Assembly (NCBI GenBank): GCA_021234155.1
Contig: JAJEKV010000006.1
Coordinates: 10,879,317-10,943,316 of the forward strand
Reading direction: 5' to 3'
DNA length: 64,000 bases
DNA from: Isoetes taiwanensis
Taxonomy: Eukaryota > Streptophyta > Lycopodiopsida > Isoetales > Isoetaceae
How positions within the stretch are numbered: position 1 is the first letter of the stretch; the number at the start of each line of letters is the position of its first letter. Under the pieces are notes generated by a model, which ran no database searches, was not told the origin of the DNA, and saw only the letters and a program-made list of their open reading frames with translations. Shown piece by piece: positions 23,668 through 35,230 of the stretch. Both the position numbers and the translations under genes were made by a program.

Positions 23668-26600
23668 GATGCGATTGATTGATTCGAAATAAGGCATTTC
23701 TTTTCGGAGCGGCCGATTGTTGCTTAGGAATGGAAATATCTAGCGGCCCTGTATGGGTTGAATCCTACCGCTTATGGCTTCTCTCGGTTCGAACTTGTGG
23801 TGGAAATCTGATTCCGTCGGTTTGAGCTTCACTCTCATGCCTTCTTACCATTTCTTCTCTCTTTACGGTGTTTACCATATTTTGTGAATGCCTCTGTTTT
23901 GTTCTTATCTGTGTGTTGTTGTTGTCTGTGATGGTTCATTCATTTCTTATGTGTATGAATTGAAGTATACTATGTATGTATATACGTAGAATAGCTGTAT
24001 GGGGTGCGCAAGCTTATACGTGGGTCTGATGTGGAAATTCAACGGTCCTTGATTTGGCACATTCCTGGAATTATGCTTCGATCCAATGATCGAAAAAAAA
24101 CAATAAGAATAGAGCAATAAGGAAAGAGTCAAATGAAGCATCCATGAGCATCCATGAGCATGTTCATCCTGTTTGTACTGGGGCTTTTTGCCCTCATGGT
24201 TTCTTTGGGCCTTGGCCCTTTGTTTTCTTTGTGGCTTTGTCCTTGGGTTTTGTTTGGGCTTTTGCCTTCTTTGCTCCGGCTGTGTGGGCTTCTGCCCTCT
24301 TTTCTTGTATGGGTCCCATAACCCTGTGGGTTTTCGCGGACGATAAAAATCTATCTTTATCTTTATCTTCAATAAACAACATGGTTAAATGACATGGCAT
24401 TAAAAAAACAATATGTTGAAAATTTGAAAATTGTATTTTTTTTTTTACCATAATATCTAAAATTAACTATGGTCTTTAAGCATTGTTTTATTACTTTTAC
24501 GATTGTTGGAATCTTATTAAAGTTGTTTTTAGCTCTGATATAATTGTTGTTTTCAGGCCAATGGTGTTTTGTTTACCATTCTTTTTGAATTTTTCTATCA
24601 CAACCACAAGATAAAATACTCCACAACCAAGATCGAGATAGAATACTTCACAAAGTTTAGGATAAAGTTCTTGTTTTATACTCTTTGATGGAGAGCTATT
24701 TTAAATTGCAAATTTCAATGGAGAAAACCAAATTGATGTTTAAATTTATCACAACACATCTGTTAAACAGAAGCACAACCACATCAAAGAATATGTCAAA
24801 GCTGGCATCCCTATCATCGTTGCCAAATCTTAGTTGTCAAGCACTCCAATAAGAGGGAAGATACTCCATAGGGAGCTTAAATGGACACATTCATCAAATC
24901 AAATGAGCAAGCAAAAAACAAAAAATGGTCGGACCAATTTGCAGCTTCTTGATCTCCGCTCTCAATGGGCTTTGGACAAATACTTCCGACTATGGCAGCA
25001 TTGAAGGATGTAATGCCTGTTAATAATCTGGTTTTTCAGGCTGATAAGAAAGAGAAAAATTAGGCTGGCTATAGTGTCGAGAAAAAAATATAGGATGTCC
25101 CTGTTTTGTTCCAGATTAACATGGTTCATGGAAAACAATACCATTCTTGTTCCATTTTTGTATTTTGGAGACAAGATGAAGCAGATAAATTCAAATCTCT
25201 GGGCCTTCAATTCCTCCACCAGAACCATCAAAGCCTGCAAGAATCCAAAGAATCCCTTTGCGCTGGGGTAACCTGGCCCTTGTGCCCTGAAAACAGATTT
25301 GAATGCAGGCATTTTGGCAGAAGAACTGTGGCAAAGCGCAGCTTATGGTAATGAATCCCGGGGCGCCAGATGAAATCGAAAGAAGCTACAAAAACTTGAT
25401 CAAGCCTGTAAGAAGAGGTCGCGGCAAGCAAGGGAACCGTGGCAAATAGAAAGCAAGGTGAGCATGGCAAACAGAAAGCAAGGCAAACCGTGGCAAAAAT
25501 GTAGAAAGGCGCAGCTTTGATTCGGGAAGGATCCGGGCGCAAATCAAGAGATGAGCCGCGACCGAAGGCGATCGAATCAACCATCATATGAGTGCAGATC
25601 GAATCAGTCGAGATGCAGGCCGCAAGAGAAGCAGAGCTTGGCGCTTGAATTCCGGCGGCAAGGGACTTCCTTCTGGAAACATATATTACTGTAGTTCAAT
25701 TCTAGCCAATAGAATGTTAGGAGGCGGATCACGATCTTGATCGTTAATCAGAATTCATCTCGGCCGTTCGTAATTATAAACTTTAAAGCTTAGGATCATG
25801 TTAAATGTTTAATTGTAGAGGAACCCCTTACGCATTATTTGTTCCCTTTCATACACATTCTTCTCTACTTTAATTTTTCTATTGAGCCATCCTAGTGTGA
25901 AACAACCCTTGCCAGTGTCTATCTTATCCCCGCATGTTTTGATTCCCTCCCTCCCAAGTAAAGTTACCCACTCCATCCATTTTTTTTTATCTAAATTCAA
26001 AAAAATTCTCATTCCCGCCCATCTTGGTTCGGGAAATTCCCCGGAAGTCTTGTAGACTACCGGTTCAAACACAAAAAACTCGTGTTAACAAAAAGATTGT
26101 CGGATATGCTCCCGTCAGAAAAATTGAAAATTTAGGAAAAGTGTCTTCTGCAAAATAAAGTGACGGAAATTTCGCAACGTGTCAAAAAAAATTTCGGTTT
26201 TTCCACGAGTACTTAATTGTGGATTTTTTTTTTACGTTTAGGCTAGGTTAGGGTTTACTGTGAGCTCCGCTAGGAGCGGGATGGAGTTTTTTGTGCCAAG
26301 CCGCGGATATAAGTTTTCTGCTGCCCGGCCATATCAGAGCTACATGGCTGCAAGCAGGAATGACATGATATAAGTAGGAATGAGCGCTGGAGGATATGAG
26401 CCCTGGAGGCAGCAAACAAAAGATGCATCTGTTAGCAAAGGTAAGCATAGAGTGGCTTGCTACCATTTTTCGTATTCCTTCTAATGTACCAATGAAGTAA
26501 GTCGCACCTTCGAGCATTTGGCTGCATTCTTGGGTGTTCTATGCATTTCACATTGTTTATAAAGAAATGAAAGTAGACTGGTTGAATCCCTCGCCTAGAT

Positions 26601-28477
26601 CTTGTATTTTTGCCCTATGTTATCTAAAGGATTGTTGTTTTTCTTGCAGATGCCACAGTGCTTAGTTGATACGAAAGACGTCTTCCTATATATTCAGTTT
26701 CATCATCTGCATCTGGCCAACTTTTGCAATTTTTTTTTTGAATCTTATCATTGTGCTCGCTATTTTTGTAATGTTTTTGTGCTTGCTACTATGCTATTAG
26801 CAAGTGTTGCTCCCTAAAGAATATTATGAGAAATGCTTCCCTTTGTTTTTCATCCTTATGAAGTAAAAAAATAATCTCCAGATGAGATGTGAAGCTGGAG
26901 CTTTTGTTTATCATGCATAATGTTAGTATGTTGCTGTATCATTTTCGTAAACTAGAATATATTGTCTTGTCTTCTTCAAGATATATTAGCCAAGATGTCT
27001 TGGCTAATTTTTATTCGTTGCTAACTGATTTTATGACCGGTTTTTAAATTATAAGGATTGATATTAAGTTTGAAGGAAATTGTAGACAAGATTTTAAATT
27101 CTAGGATAACTACTGGTTGGTGTTAGGTTTATAGGAAATTGTAGGCTGGAATCACAACTTAGCAGGCTTCTTCAGAAACTACGTGAAATTTTCCTTTCAT
27201 ACATAAAAAATTTCCTGAACCAAGCCGCCCATGTTTGAAATGGCTTTGCCTCGCTTTAAAAGCTTCCCTAGGCAGATTAACATGGTGGAATTGTTCTTAA
27301 GCATGACATCATATCAGATGAAAGTGAATGTATGATAATGGAGAAACAAAGCAGTTTACTTTATCACGCCTACTTTGACATGCGAAATGAACTTTCATCT
27401 AACGCTTCACGAACTAATAAAATTTTAGATCAACCATTACATCGACGTAATAGAACCTTAAATTTGAAGTCTTCAACTTAAAATCTTTTTCTTCTGGCTT
27501 AAAATCATGACATGTCCATTCTAAAGATTCTTTAGTTCACTGATAAGCATAACCATTGCAATCATTTCCAATTTATTAGGTAATGATATAATGAAATGGC
27601 AAGTAAGAAATCATGCTGATGAAATAGGAAACAAGCAACCATAAATCATTGACATATGTTCAAACTGAGGACAGAAAGTATAAGTTGATGTACAATTGCC
27701 ATAGAAGTCTATGCATGCCTCCTTAAATACTACATGTCAAAAGAACCATATCAACATAGAAAATATCACGTTCGTACTTCTCCCTTCAGTTTAGGTGTCC
27801 AAAGACCAAGATCAGGCGCTCAATCCAGACTAGTCTCTCTCAAGTCAATCAAAAAGGGAATCCACATTAAGATCGGGAGCTATAACCACAGAGAAACAGA
27901 AAAGAGCAATAAGCCCCACGCGTTAACTTGACCTGGCACACATCCTTCATTAGTACTATAAGAGTATGCTCCGTCTTCCCTCTAGATTTCACACAGGCCT
28001 GCCCCAAAGGGGTGGTCTAGTCGCTCCCCTTGCTCACTCTCCAGCATAGCACCCTGATGCTCCATACAACAGTAAAGAACCATGGCCTCCCGTCCTGGAT
28101 ACCTTGTTTGATTCCTTTCCTTAACCAATCTGACTGATTCAATGTTAGCTTATAGAACTTGATCTTCCCCTAGCTAGGAAGGGGAATGGTTTGACAGCTG
28201 GAAAATTCTAAAGCCCATGTGCATTTAAAGCGCAAGGGCAGACAGTGAAGCCACTATCTGCCACATCCACTCAAATCACAAGAGCCCAAACACCCGGTTG
28301 TGCATATGGCTTGTGAACAAAACCCCTACAAACAACACAAAAGCCCTGATATACAGCACCAGCTCAATCTGAATACAACTGCAGTGAGTGCAGCCTCCAA
28401 GTGCAGTGAGTGCAACCAAGAAACTAGAAGAGTGTAAGACTATTCAGAATTGAAAACCTTGCCAGGATAAAGACCAC

Positions 28478-28567
28478 AAATCCCTAGCAATAGCACAAAG
28501 GATTCAAGGACACAAATGAACTAGAAATCCCTAGCAATAGCATAAAGGATTCAAGGACACACATAGG
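28478..28567. repeat. Two-copy tandem repeat, 47-bp unit
   Basis: AAATCCCTAGCAATAGCA...CAAGGACACA occurs at 28,478 and 28,525, nearly identical. Confidence 0.85.
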
Positions 28568-29267
28568 GTTCACGTTTTGGAGGTCGAAACGTGGTTGTTT
28601 TTATAGATAACTAGGCGCACCATTTCTGAACATGCATGCAGAGCCATGACAACTAAAATAACAGAGTTTGGATCTGTCGGCCATCCCGAACGATCCCAAA
28701 CAATCTTGCTACTGCAAAAGGCGCTCTTGACTTCTAATTACCATACTGGGAGGAGGATAAATCCAAACCCCATTCTGTCAGTTTCTATTGCTTTGCATTT
28801 TCAATTGCAGCTTCTCGACCGTGTCCCAAGTGGAACCGACCAAAACTCGACCTCCATAACGTAAACCCTTCAATAACCTAGCAACACACAGTGTTTACGT
28901 TTCGGAGGCCATATCCTAGTCAGATTCGACTAATCTTGCACAATGTCATCGCGTAGAGGGAGGGTGTTGACGCCAGAAGATGGACCCTTAAAACCTTCTG
29001 GAAGCAGTTCGCCCCAATGATCCTCTCCCGAAGGCCCCTGGCCAAGGACGAGCAATTGTCCCACTTCAGAACTGTGAATTGGCTCTGCCAATGGACTCAG
29101 AACATCAGCTTACCCTTGGGACCAAGTTTCGTGGGCAGAAGACCACCCCTTCTCCAAGAAGCGCCAAAGTAGCTCATGTCTAACACGTTCGTAATCAATT
29201 GGCCTAGGAGATGGTTGCAGAATAATGCCATGTCGCGCGTTCGTGTCTCTTTCGTTAGAGCCTGGTG

Positions 29268-30722
29268 GCGCGTGTTGGAGCCTGGTGGCATTTTGGAGCC
29301 TAGATGGCATGTTTGAACCACCTTGGCATGTTGGACCCTAGGTGGCACGTTGGAGCTTGCATGATATTTCGGAGCCTAGGTGGCATGTTTGAGCCACCTT
29401 GGCATGTTGGAGCCTAGGTGGCATGTTATATTTGAGCCACCTTGGCATATTTGAGCATAGGTGGCATGTTGGAGCCCACGACATGTTTGAGCCACCTTGG
29501 CATATTGGAGCCTAGGTGGCATGTTTAAGCCATGTTGGCATGTTGGAGCCTAGGTGGAATGTTGGGAGCCAACGTGGCATGTTTTGAGCCACCTTGGCAT
29601 GTTTGAGCTACCTTGACATGTTGGAGCCTAGGTGGCATGTTGGAGCCCACGTAGCATGTTTGAGCCACCTTGGCATGTTTGAGCCTTGGTGGCATGTAGG
29701 AGCTCGCGTGGCATGCTTGAGCCACCTTGGCATGTATGAGCCTAGGTGGCATGTTGGAGGCACGTTGGCATGTTGGAGCCTAAGTGGCATGTTGGGAGCC
29801 AACGTGGCATGTTTTGAGCCACCTTGACATGTTTGAGCTACCTTGACATGTTGGAGCCTAGGTGGCATGTTGGAGCCCGCTTAACATGTTTAAGCCACCT
29901 TGGCATGTTGGAGCCAGCGTGGCATGTTTTAGACACCTTGGCATGTTTGAGCCTAGGTGGCATGTTGGGAGCGTTGAATGTTTGAGCCACCTTGGCATGT
30001 TTGAGCCTAGGTGACATGTTGGAGGCTAGGTGGCATGTTTGAGCCACCTTGGCATCTTTGGAGCCTAGGTGGCATGTTGGAGCCTACATGGCATGGCATG
30101 TTTGAGCCACCTTGGCATGTTGGATCCTAGGTGGCATGTTTGAGAAACCTTGGCATGTTGGAGCCCATGTGGCATGTTGGAGCTCGCATGGCATGTTTGG
30201 GCCACCTTGGCATGTTTGAGCCACCTTGGCATGTTGGAGCCTAGGTGGCATGTTGGAGCCACGTGGCATGTTTTAGCCACCTTGGCATGTTTGAGCCTAG
30301 GTGGCATCTGGAGCCTAGGTGGCATGTTGGAGCCTAGGTGGCATGTTTGAGCCACCTTGGCATAGGTGGCGTGTTGGAGCCTGCATGGCATGTTTGAGCC
30401 ACCTTGGCATGTTTGAGCCTAGGTGGCATGTTGGTGCCTAGGCGGCATGTTTGAGCCACCTTGGCATGTTGGATCCTAGGTGGCAAGTTAGAGCCCACAT
30501 GGCATCTTTGAGCCACCTTGACATGTTGGAGCCTAGGTGGCATGAAGCCCATAAGGCATGTTTGAGCCACCTTGGCATGTTTGAGCCTAGGTGTCATGTT
30601 GGAGCCTAGGTGGCATGTTGGAGCCTACGTGGCATGTTGGAGCCTATAGGTGGCATATAGGAGCCCGCATGGCATATTTGAGCCACCTTGGCATGTTTGA
30701 GCCTAGGTGGCATGTTGGTGCC
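29268..30722. repeat. Minisatellite of alternating inverted 11-mers
   Basis: About 1.45 kb of alternating half-units of 19-20 bp: one with core GCCACCTTGGC, the other with core GCCTAGGTGGC, joined by spacers such as ATGTTGGA and ATGTTTGA. The two cores are reverse complements except at one base, so each neighbouring pair can fold into an 11-bp stem with an 8-base loop. About 70 half-units are present, with point changes and small deletions. Both strands show repeat-coded open frames because the unit lacks stop codons. I do not regard these as genes. Confidence 0.93.
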
Positions 30723-31850
30723 AATTGTTTCATATAATCTTTATATGTTAAATTTTGCGTGTGCATTGTTACTTTTGAATATTTTAAGGGGAAAAAAATT
30801 TAAGTCCGTGCATTGTAATGAAAGTCTAATTTAAATTACGCCATGCAATTTGAAAGTCCACTTTTTGAAGTGACCTTCGAAAACCTTGCATGGCACAACC
30901 AGATCTCACTGTTTTCAAATGCTTGGTGATAGCATCTTTGGGAATGCTTTATGATAGCATATGCCCTTGTCTAAGCTTCATTAGGCTATGCCCTTGTCTA
31001 AGCTTCATTAGGCTTTGTCTTTTCCTACGATTCTTTGTCTGCTCATCTTGCAGGCTTATTTTGGAGCGCCGTATATATCGAACGTTATCATGTTATAGCC
31101 ACGAGCATATCCGTGGTATATCCGTGTCTTTGACATGTTATAGCCACGCGTAAAAAAAATTACACGGCGTTTTTATGGACAACGGATTTTTTGCCATAGT
31201 GTGGGGTTGCCATGTTCCGTGCACTTAAGAGGCGTGCACCCATTAAATTGTCAAAAAATGGTCCAATGGCATCAATCCAGGTGTCATTGGATACCTAATC
31301 AGATATGCCATAAGGTTGTCAAAAAATTGCCCTTAAATTATCTATGGTTAAAAAGTTATGGGGCCTTCAAAGTGGGGGGGGTGTAAGTGCCCCATCGCCA
31401 TACACCTTGCCTCTCACGCCATGGCTGTGGCCTACTTTTGCGCCCCCCAACGGCCTACTATCGCTATCTAGGTAGCCAGCTATCGCGCTGGCGTGTTCCA
31501 ACCTTCGCTACTAAAGAAACCTAAGAACGCCATTGGCGTGACCCTCTTTCGCGACCCAAGGTTCCGTCTCACGTGCCTTCGTCTACTGGCGTTGTGGTGG
31601 TACCTCACTCGACGGCCTCACGCCGTGCTCGCAGTCGCACAACCCGAAACTCCCATCATGGCCCAGCGATCCACTGAACGAGGGTGCAGGGACCATCATT
31701 CGCTACCATTTCTGGCCCCTTTTCGAGGTTTTTCCAAACAAATCTCTCCTCCATACGTTCGATCTACCCCCAAATCGGACTTCTCCGCAGGATTTGGGAG
31801 GATTATAGATTCCAGCGACTCGCACAAATCGGCAGACCCTTCATCATGCC
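30723..31850. other. Unassigned stretch between minisatellite and promoter-like region
   Basis: No gene is recognised. A direct duplication GGCTATGCCCTTGTCTAAGC-like word occurs near 30,957-31,015. The part from 31,380 on is GC-richer, consistent with a promoter and 5' region for the plus-strand gene that follows. Confidence 0.4.
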
Positions 31851-31859
31851 AATCTTGGC

Positions 31860-31867
31860 TATAAAAA
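31860..31867 (+). promoter_or_regulatory. TATA box candidate
   Basis: TATAAAAA at the right distance from a C-rich transcribed-looking leader and about 180 bases before the ATG at 32,039. A splice-donor-like GGTAATG follows near 31,959, so an intron may lie in the leader. Confidence 0.45.
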
Positions 31868-32038
31868 GTGTTGTGCTTTCTCTCAATTGACATCCCAGCA
31901 CCTCATCTCCCGGCATCCTCGTCTCCCGGCATTCCTGCATCCGATCAACTCCGAAGTCAGGGTAATGTTTGTTCTTTGCGTAGACTGTGGTTGTGGGTTC
32001 CAGTTTTTCAAATTCGTCTCCTTTTGATTTGCAACACT

Positions 32039-32375
32039 ATGGAAGGGCATTGGAGGAAGGGCCAAGGCATTGCCGGAGGTGGTTACCGCAAGACCCCGCC
32101 AGGGACACCCTCCCCATCAAAAAAAGAGGGAGCGCCGGTATTCTGATGCGTCTGTGCAAACAGAGGAGCTTGGCTCCTTCACTCTGAAGAACTGTCTTGT
32201 CAATCGTGAGGAGATCTCTACTGCCGCCGGATCTAACCTGAATGTGGTGGTCACAACAGAGATCTGTGATCAGATCCAGCATGCAAAGGGCGAGCATGAT
32301 CTAGTGCACTGCAGTGTCACGATTGCTGAGGGAAACAATGTAAAATTTGAAAGTCCTGTTAATCAGGAGACCTGA
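32039..32375 (+). CDS. Small hypothetical gene, frame broken at an A7 run
   Basis: The frame from ATG 32,039 starts MEGHWRKG and stops after 35 codons. A second frame continues to a stop at 32,375. The two would join at the run of seven A at 32,119-32,125 (frame 1 reads PSPSKK, frame 2 continues RERRYSDASVQTEEL), which would give a protein of about 112 residues. A homopolymer error or a recent indel is likely. It is convergent with the transposase gene that ends at 32,596. I recognise no family. Confidence 0.4.
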
Positions 32376-32595
32376 GCTGGTGAATGCTGTGATCCTTGGC
32401 TAAATGGACGACCCCTTGAAACCTGCCCTTCTATGTTTTTTTATTTATGTTTTGTTGTATTTTGAAATAGTGCTATTTTGCAATAGTGTTTTGTGAAGGC
32501 ATTTTGTGGAAGCAACAATGTTTTTGCCCGAGAGGCACTTTGAATGGAATATATTATTGCAATTACAAAATCTGACACCACATACAGTTTTGTCT

Positions 32596-34236
32596 TTATC
32601 TTTCTACCATGGCTTCTTTGGCCATTAAGTATATCTTCCATTCTTCTACTGTCTCGTTCGAGTCATAATCACCCTGCATTAATTGACAGGATTTAGTAAT
32701 AAGGCACACAGGTTTGTCCATCCCAAATCACAGGTCCGCAGATGACATACCTTATCTGTAACATTCTGGTTCAAGGAGATGGCTGGTATAGCCTCTTCGA
32801 CCTGCATAGACAGAGGTGTTACCAAATGCTATATTGAATGAATTGTATATAAAGAGAGTTATACCTCTGCCATCTCTGCTCTCCAAACCCTGAAGAAATC
32901 CTCATCCATGCCACGTGCTTTTGCACGGGCTTGGGCATCTACCCCTATTTCAGCCATCTCCCTAATGTGCCTGGCCTTGTCAATTGCAGGCACACCTTCA
33001 TTTCCTGGCCCTGTGTTGGCTGCAGCATAGTTAATCCAACCTGTATGTCCATCCTCAAGGAGCGTGCAAGAGGGATGAACTGTCTTTGACTGCTGGCAAG
33101 ATCCCATCTCTTCAAGGGGCTCCTAATGTTGCTTACCTTGTTTGCTGTAGGTCTGACCAAAGGAATACACCCCTCTATGCTGATTGACTGGGGGTTGACC
33201 TCGCCTCCCTCACATAAGTGAGTGTCTTCGAGACTGCACTCCACGTCTTGTGTCTCTAGTAGGTTGTTTGGTTGGCTGCTCGAAACATAGGCCTCATAAT
33301 TATCCTCATCCATATTATGTCTAGGTGCACTGCAATGAGTAGGACTTAAACCCTGTCTGCCTTTCAACCTGAGCCTAACAGCCAGCCTCCTTTGCTTTGC
33401 AACCTCGTTCAATGGTCTTTGGCAACCAAATACAGCCCGAACTCTTGATTGGCCAGCTGGATACATGAAATCCCTTAGCCTCTTAGTGGAGGCCTCATAC
33501 AAGGCCTTTGCTTGCTTTCTACTCTCCCTTTCTGCCCTGTTCGCAGCAGTGCTGGCCTCCTCTTTCTCTACCCTCATCTTTGCTGCCTCAATCTTCTTGA
33601 GGGCTACCTGCTCCCTCTTAAGCCCTTCAGCCTCTTCCCTTCTTGTCTTCTCTGCTGCAAGAGCTTGGCAGAAACCACCACTGCTGATATGAACTCTACC
33701 ATGTAGATTAGGAGCAATGCCTCTCCTTCTCGAGGATATCCCTTGTGTACTTGGCTCTGCTTGGACTTGTAAGTTTGGCCACAATCATTTCCTACAGGCT
33801 GGTGGAGGAGGACCTGCTGCATGGTCCCATGTGTAGCACCAGCATGTAGATCCCATTGTAGATCCACTTCTTGCATGTTGTAGCCCTCTACAGCATTGGT
33901 TTCCATATCCATGCCCTGCACACAGCCCTCAAATTGCTCCAATGGTTCATGCAAGACATTAGGTACAACATTCTGATGTTCATCTACAACCTCAGTTGAT
34001 GGTTGTCCAATGGGTGGTGCAGGCACATACACGTCTTCCCTTGCAAACCTTGATCCTTCCCTTCCAGGAACCACTTTTGTTGGGTTAAATGGCCATATTC
34101 CAGTTGTGATGAAACCTGCCTTTATGTTGGACACTGTTAGACCAGCTGCAATGGCCTGGGAAATGAGTTCAGCTATGTCTTCCCTCTTTGGTTCAGTCCC
34201 ACCCTTTCTCATCATATAGTCTGCCCTTAGTCTTGC
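32596..34236 (-). pseudogene. 3' part of a DDE (pogo/Jerky-like) transposase gene, spliced
   Basis: The gene reads right to left. Near its start is IKAGFITTGIWPFNPTKV, the conserved segment just after the catalytic core in CENP-B/Jerky/pogo-type DDE transposases. A coiled coil (LAAEKTRREEAEGLKREQ and on) and an acidic region follow. The catalytic core is missing: at 34,236 the sequence turns into minisatellite. The frame changes near 33,780 and near 33,110; at the second a GT-AG segment of only 44-47 nt could be a tiny intron. The 3' end has canonical introns: exons end at 32,865, then 32,751-32,801, then 32,596-32,673 with stop TAA. The tail reads EEWKIYLMAKEAMVER. Correct splice sites suggest a once-functional gene. 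Confidence 0.6.
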
Positions 34237-34310
34237 TTGAGCCACCTTGGCATGTTGGCACCTAATTGGCATGTTGGAGCCCACGTGGCATGTTTGAGCC
34301 ATGTTGGATC
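34237..34310. repeat. Second patch of the hairpin minisatellite
   Basis: Three to four half-units (GAGCCACCTTGGCATG, GGAGCCCACGTGGCATG) of the 29.3-30.7 kb family, directly abutting the truncated transposase. The 3.5-kb gene-bearing segment is therefore flanked by the same minisatellite on both sides. Confidence 0.88.
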
Positions 34311-34379
34311 TAACCGTTGAAGTTATTTTTCACGAATGTAAAACAATACGATACATTCCCAAAGTTGAGCACACAAACA

Positions 34380-35230
34380 GTATTCCAGGTGGTGGTGCTT
34401 TGCTTAAGAAATAGCCTCAAAAAAACCTTACTTCCTTAAGAAATAGCTACGTAAAAACTACACCACTTCAGAAAATCACACTTCTGTAAAAAACAGCCAC
34501 TTAAAAACTACACCTACTAAAAAACCACACCTCAAAAAACCATACTTACTTTAAAAAACAACTACTTAAAAAGTATACCTAGTTATATAAACCACACCTA
34601 AAAAAATCATACTTCCTTAAAAATAGCTTCTTAAAAACTACACCTAGTTATAAACTACACCACTTCAAAAAACCATACTTTATTAAAAAACAACCACTTA
34701 AAAACTACACCCGCTTATAAACCACACTTCAAAAAACCTTACTTCTTTAAAAAATAGCTATTTAAAAACTACACCCACTTATAAACAACACCTCAAAAAA
34801 CAACACCTCAAAAAACAACACCTCGATTGAAAAAATCATACCACTTTAGAAAACCATACTTCTTTACAAAACAACCACTTAAAAACTATACCTCCTTATA
34901 AACCACACTTAAAAAAACTATACTTCCATAAAAAATGACTACTTAAAACTACACCTAGTTATAAACTACACCTCAAAAAACAACACCTTCTTAAAAACAA
35001 CACCCCCTCAAAAAAATAAGCAACACTTCTTTTAAAAAAACAACACCTCAAAAAAAGACCACATCTTCAAAAAAAAAAAACTATAGCTCCATAAAAAAAA
35101 CTACACCGCCTCCTTAATAAACCACACCTCCACATAACCACATGTAGATTTTTTGGAACAACGACATGTGGTCTTTTTGTTACTGTTGTTTTTAGGTGTG
35201 GACCCAGAATTGGGGTGGTTGTGTTAGTTT
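34380..35230 (+). repeat. A-rich degenerate repeat block
   Basis: Irregular repetition of AAAAACTACACC, AAACCACACCTC and AAAACAACACC. Near 35,140-35,185 it reverses (CCACATGTAG...GACATGTGGTC), giving a fold-back end. It shares its GGACCCAG..TTGGGGTGG edge with 22,450-23,090 in the opposite orientation. No coding. Confidence 0.7.

Larger units (their letters stand above)
23091..29267. other. Intergenic region without a supported gene
   Basis: At 23,200-23,380 is a GC-richer island with a 46-codon frame from an ATG at 23,238, possibly a first-exon relic. A T-arm-like motif is at 23,651. The stretch 24,175-24,310 is low complexity (repeated GGGCTTTTGCC-like words). An open stretch of about 70 codons at 28,955-29,170 is GC-richer than its surroundings but not recognised. 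The rest shows only short open frames with no family motif. Confidence 0.5.

Noticed and set aside
23374-23697. Minus-strand 107-codon frame with VGFEPTNPNEG
   Set aside because: Same cause: it is the reverse strand of a T-arm-like motif.
24144-24392. Plus-strand frame rich in Phe, Gly and Ala (transmembrane-like)
   Set aside because: It is low-complexity sequence built from repeated GGGCTTTTGCC-like words, with a reverse frame equally open.
25228-25587. 119-codon minus-strand frame
   Set aside because: No family motif, an overlapping alternative frame of similar length, and repeated GGCAAGCAAGG-like words.
29268-30722. Long repetitive open frames on both strands (HAKVAQTCHLGSN-like and HLGMLEPRWHVGA-like proteins)
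   Set aside because: They arise because the minisatellite unit lacks stop codons. Units vary in length and shift frame, and there is no promoter or start context.
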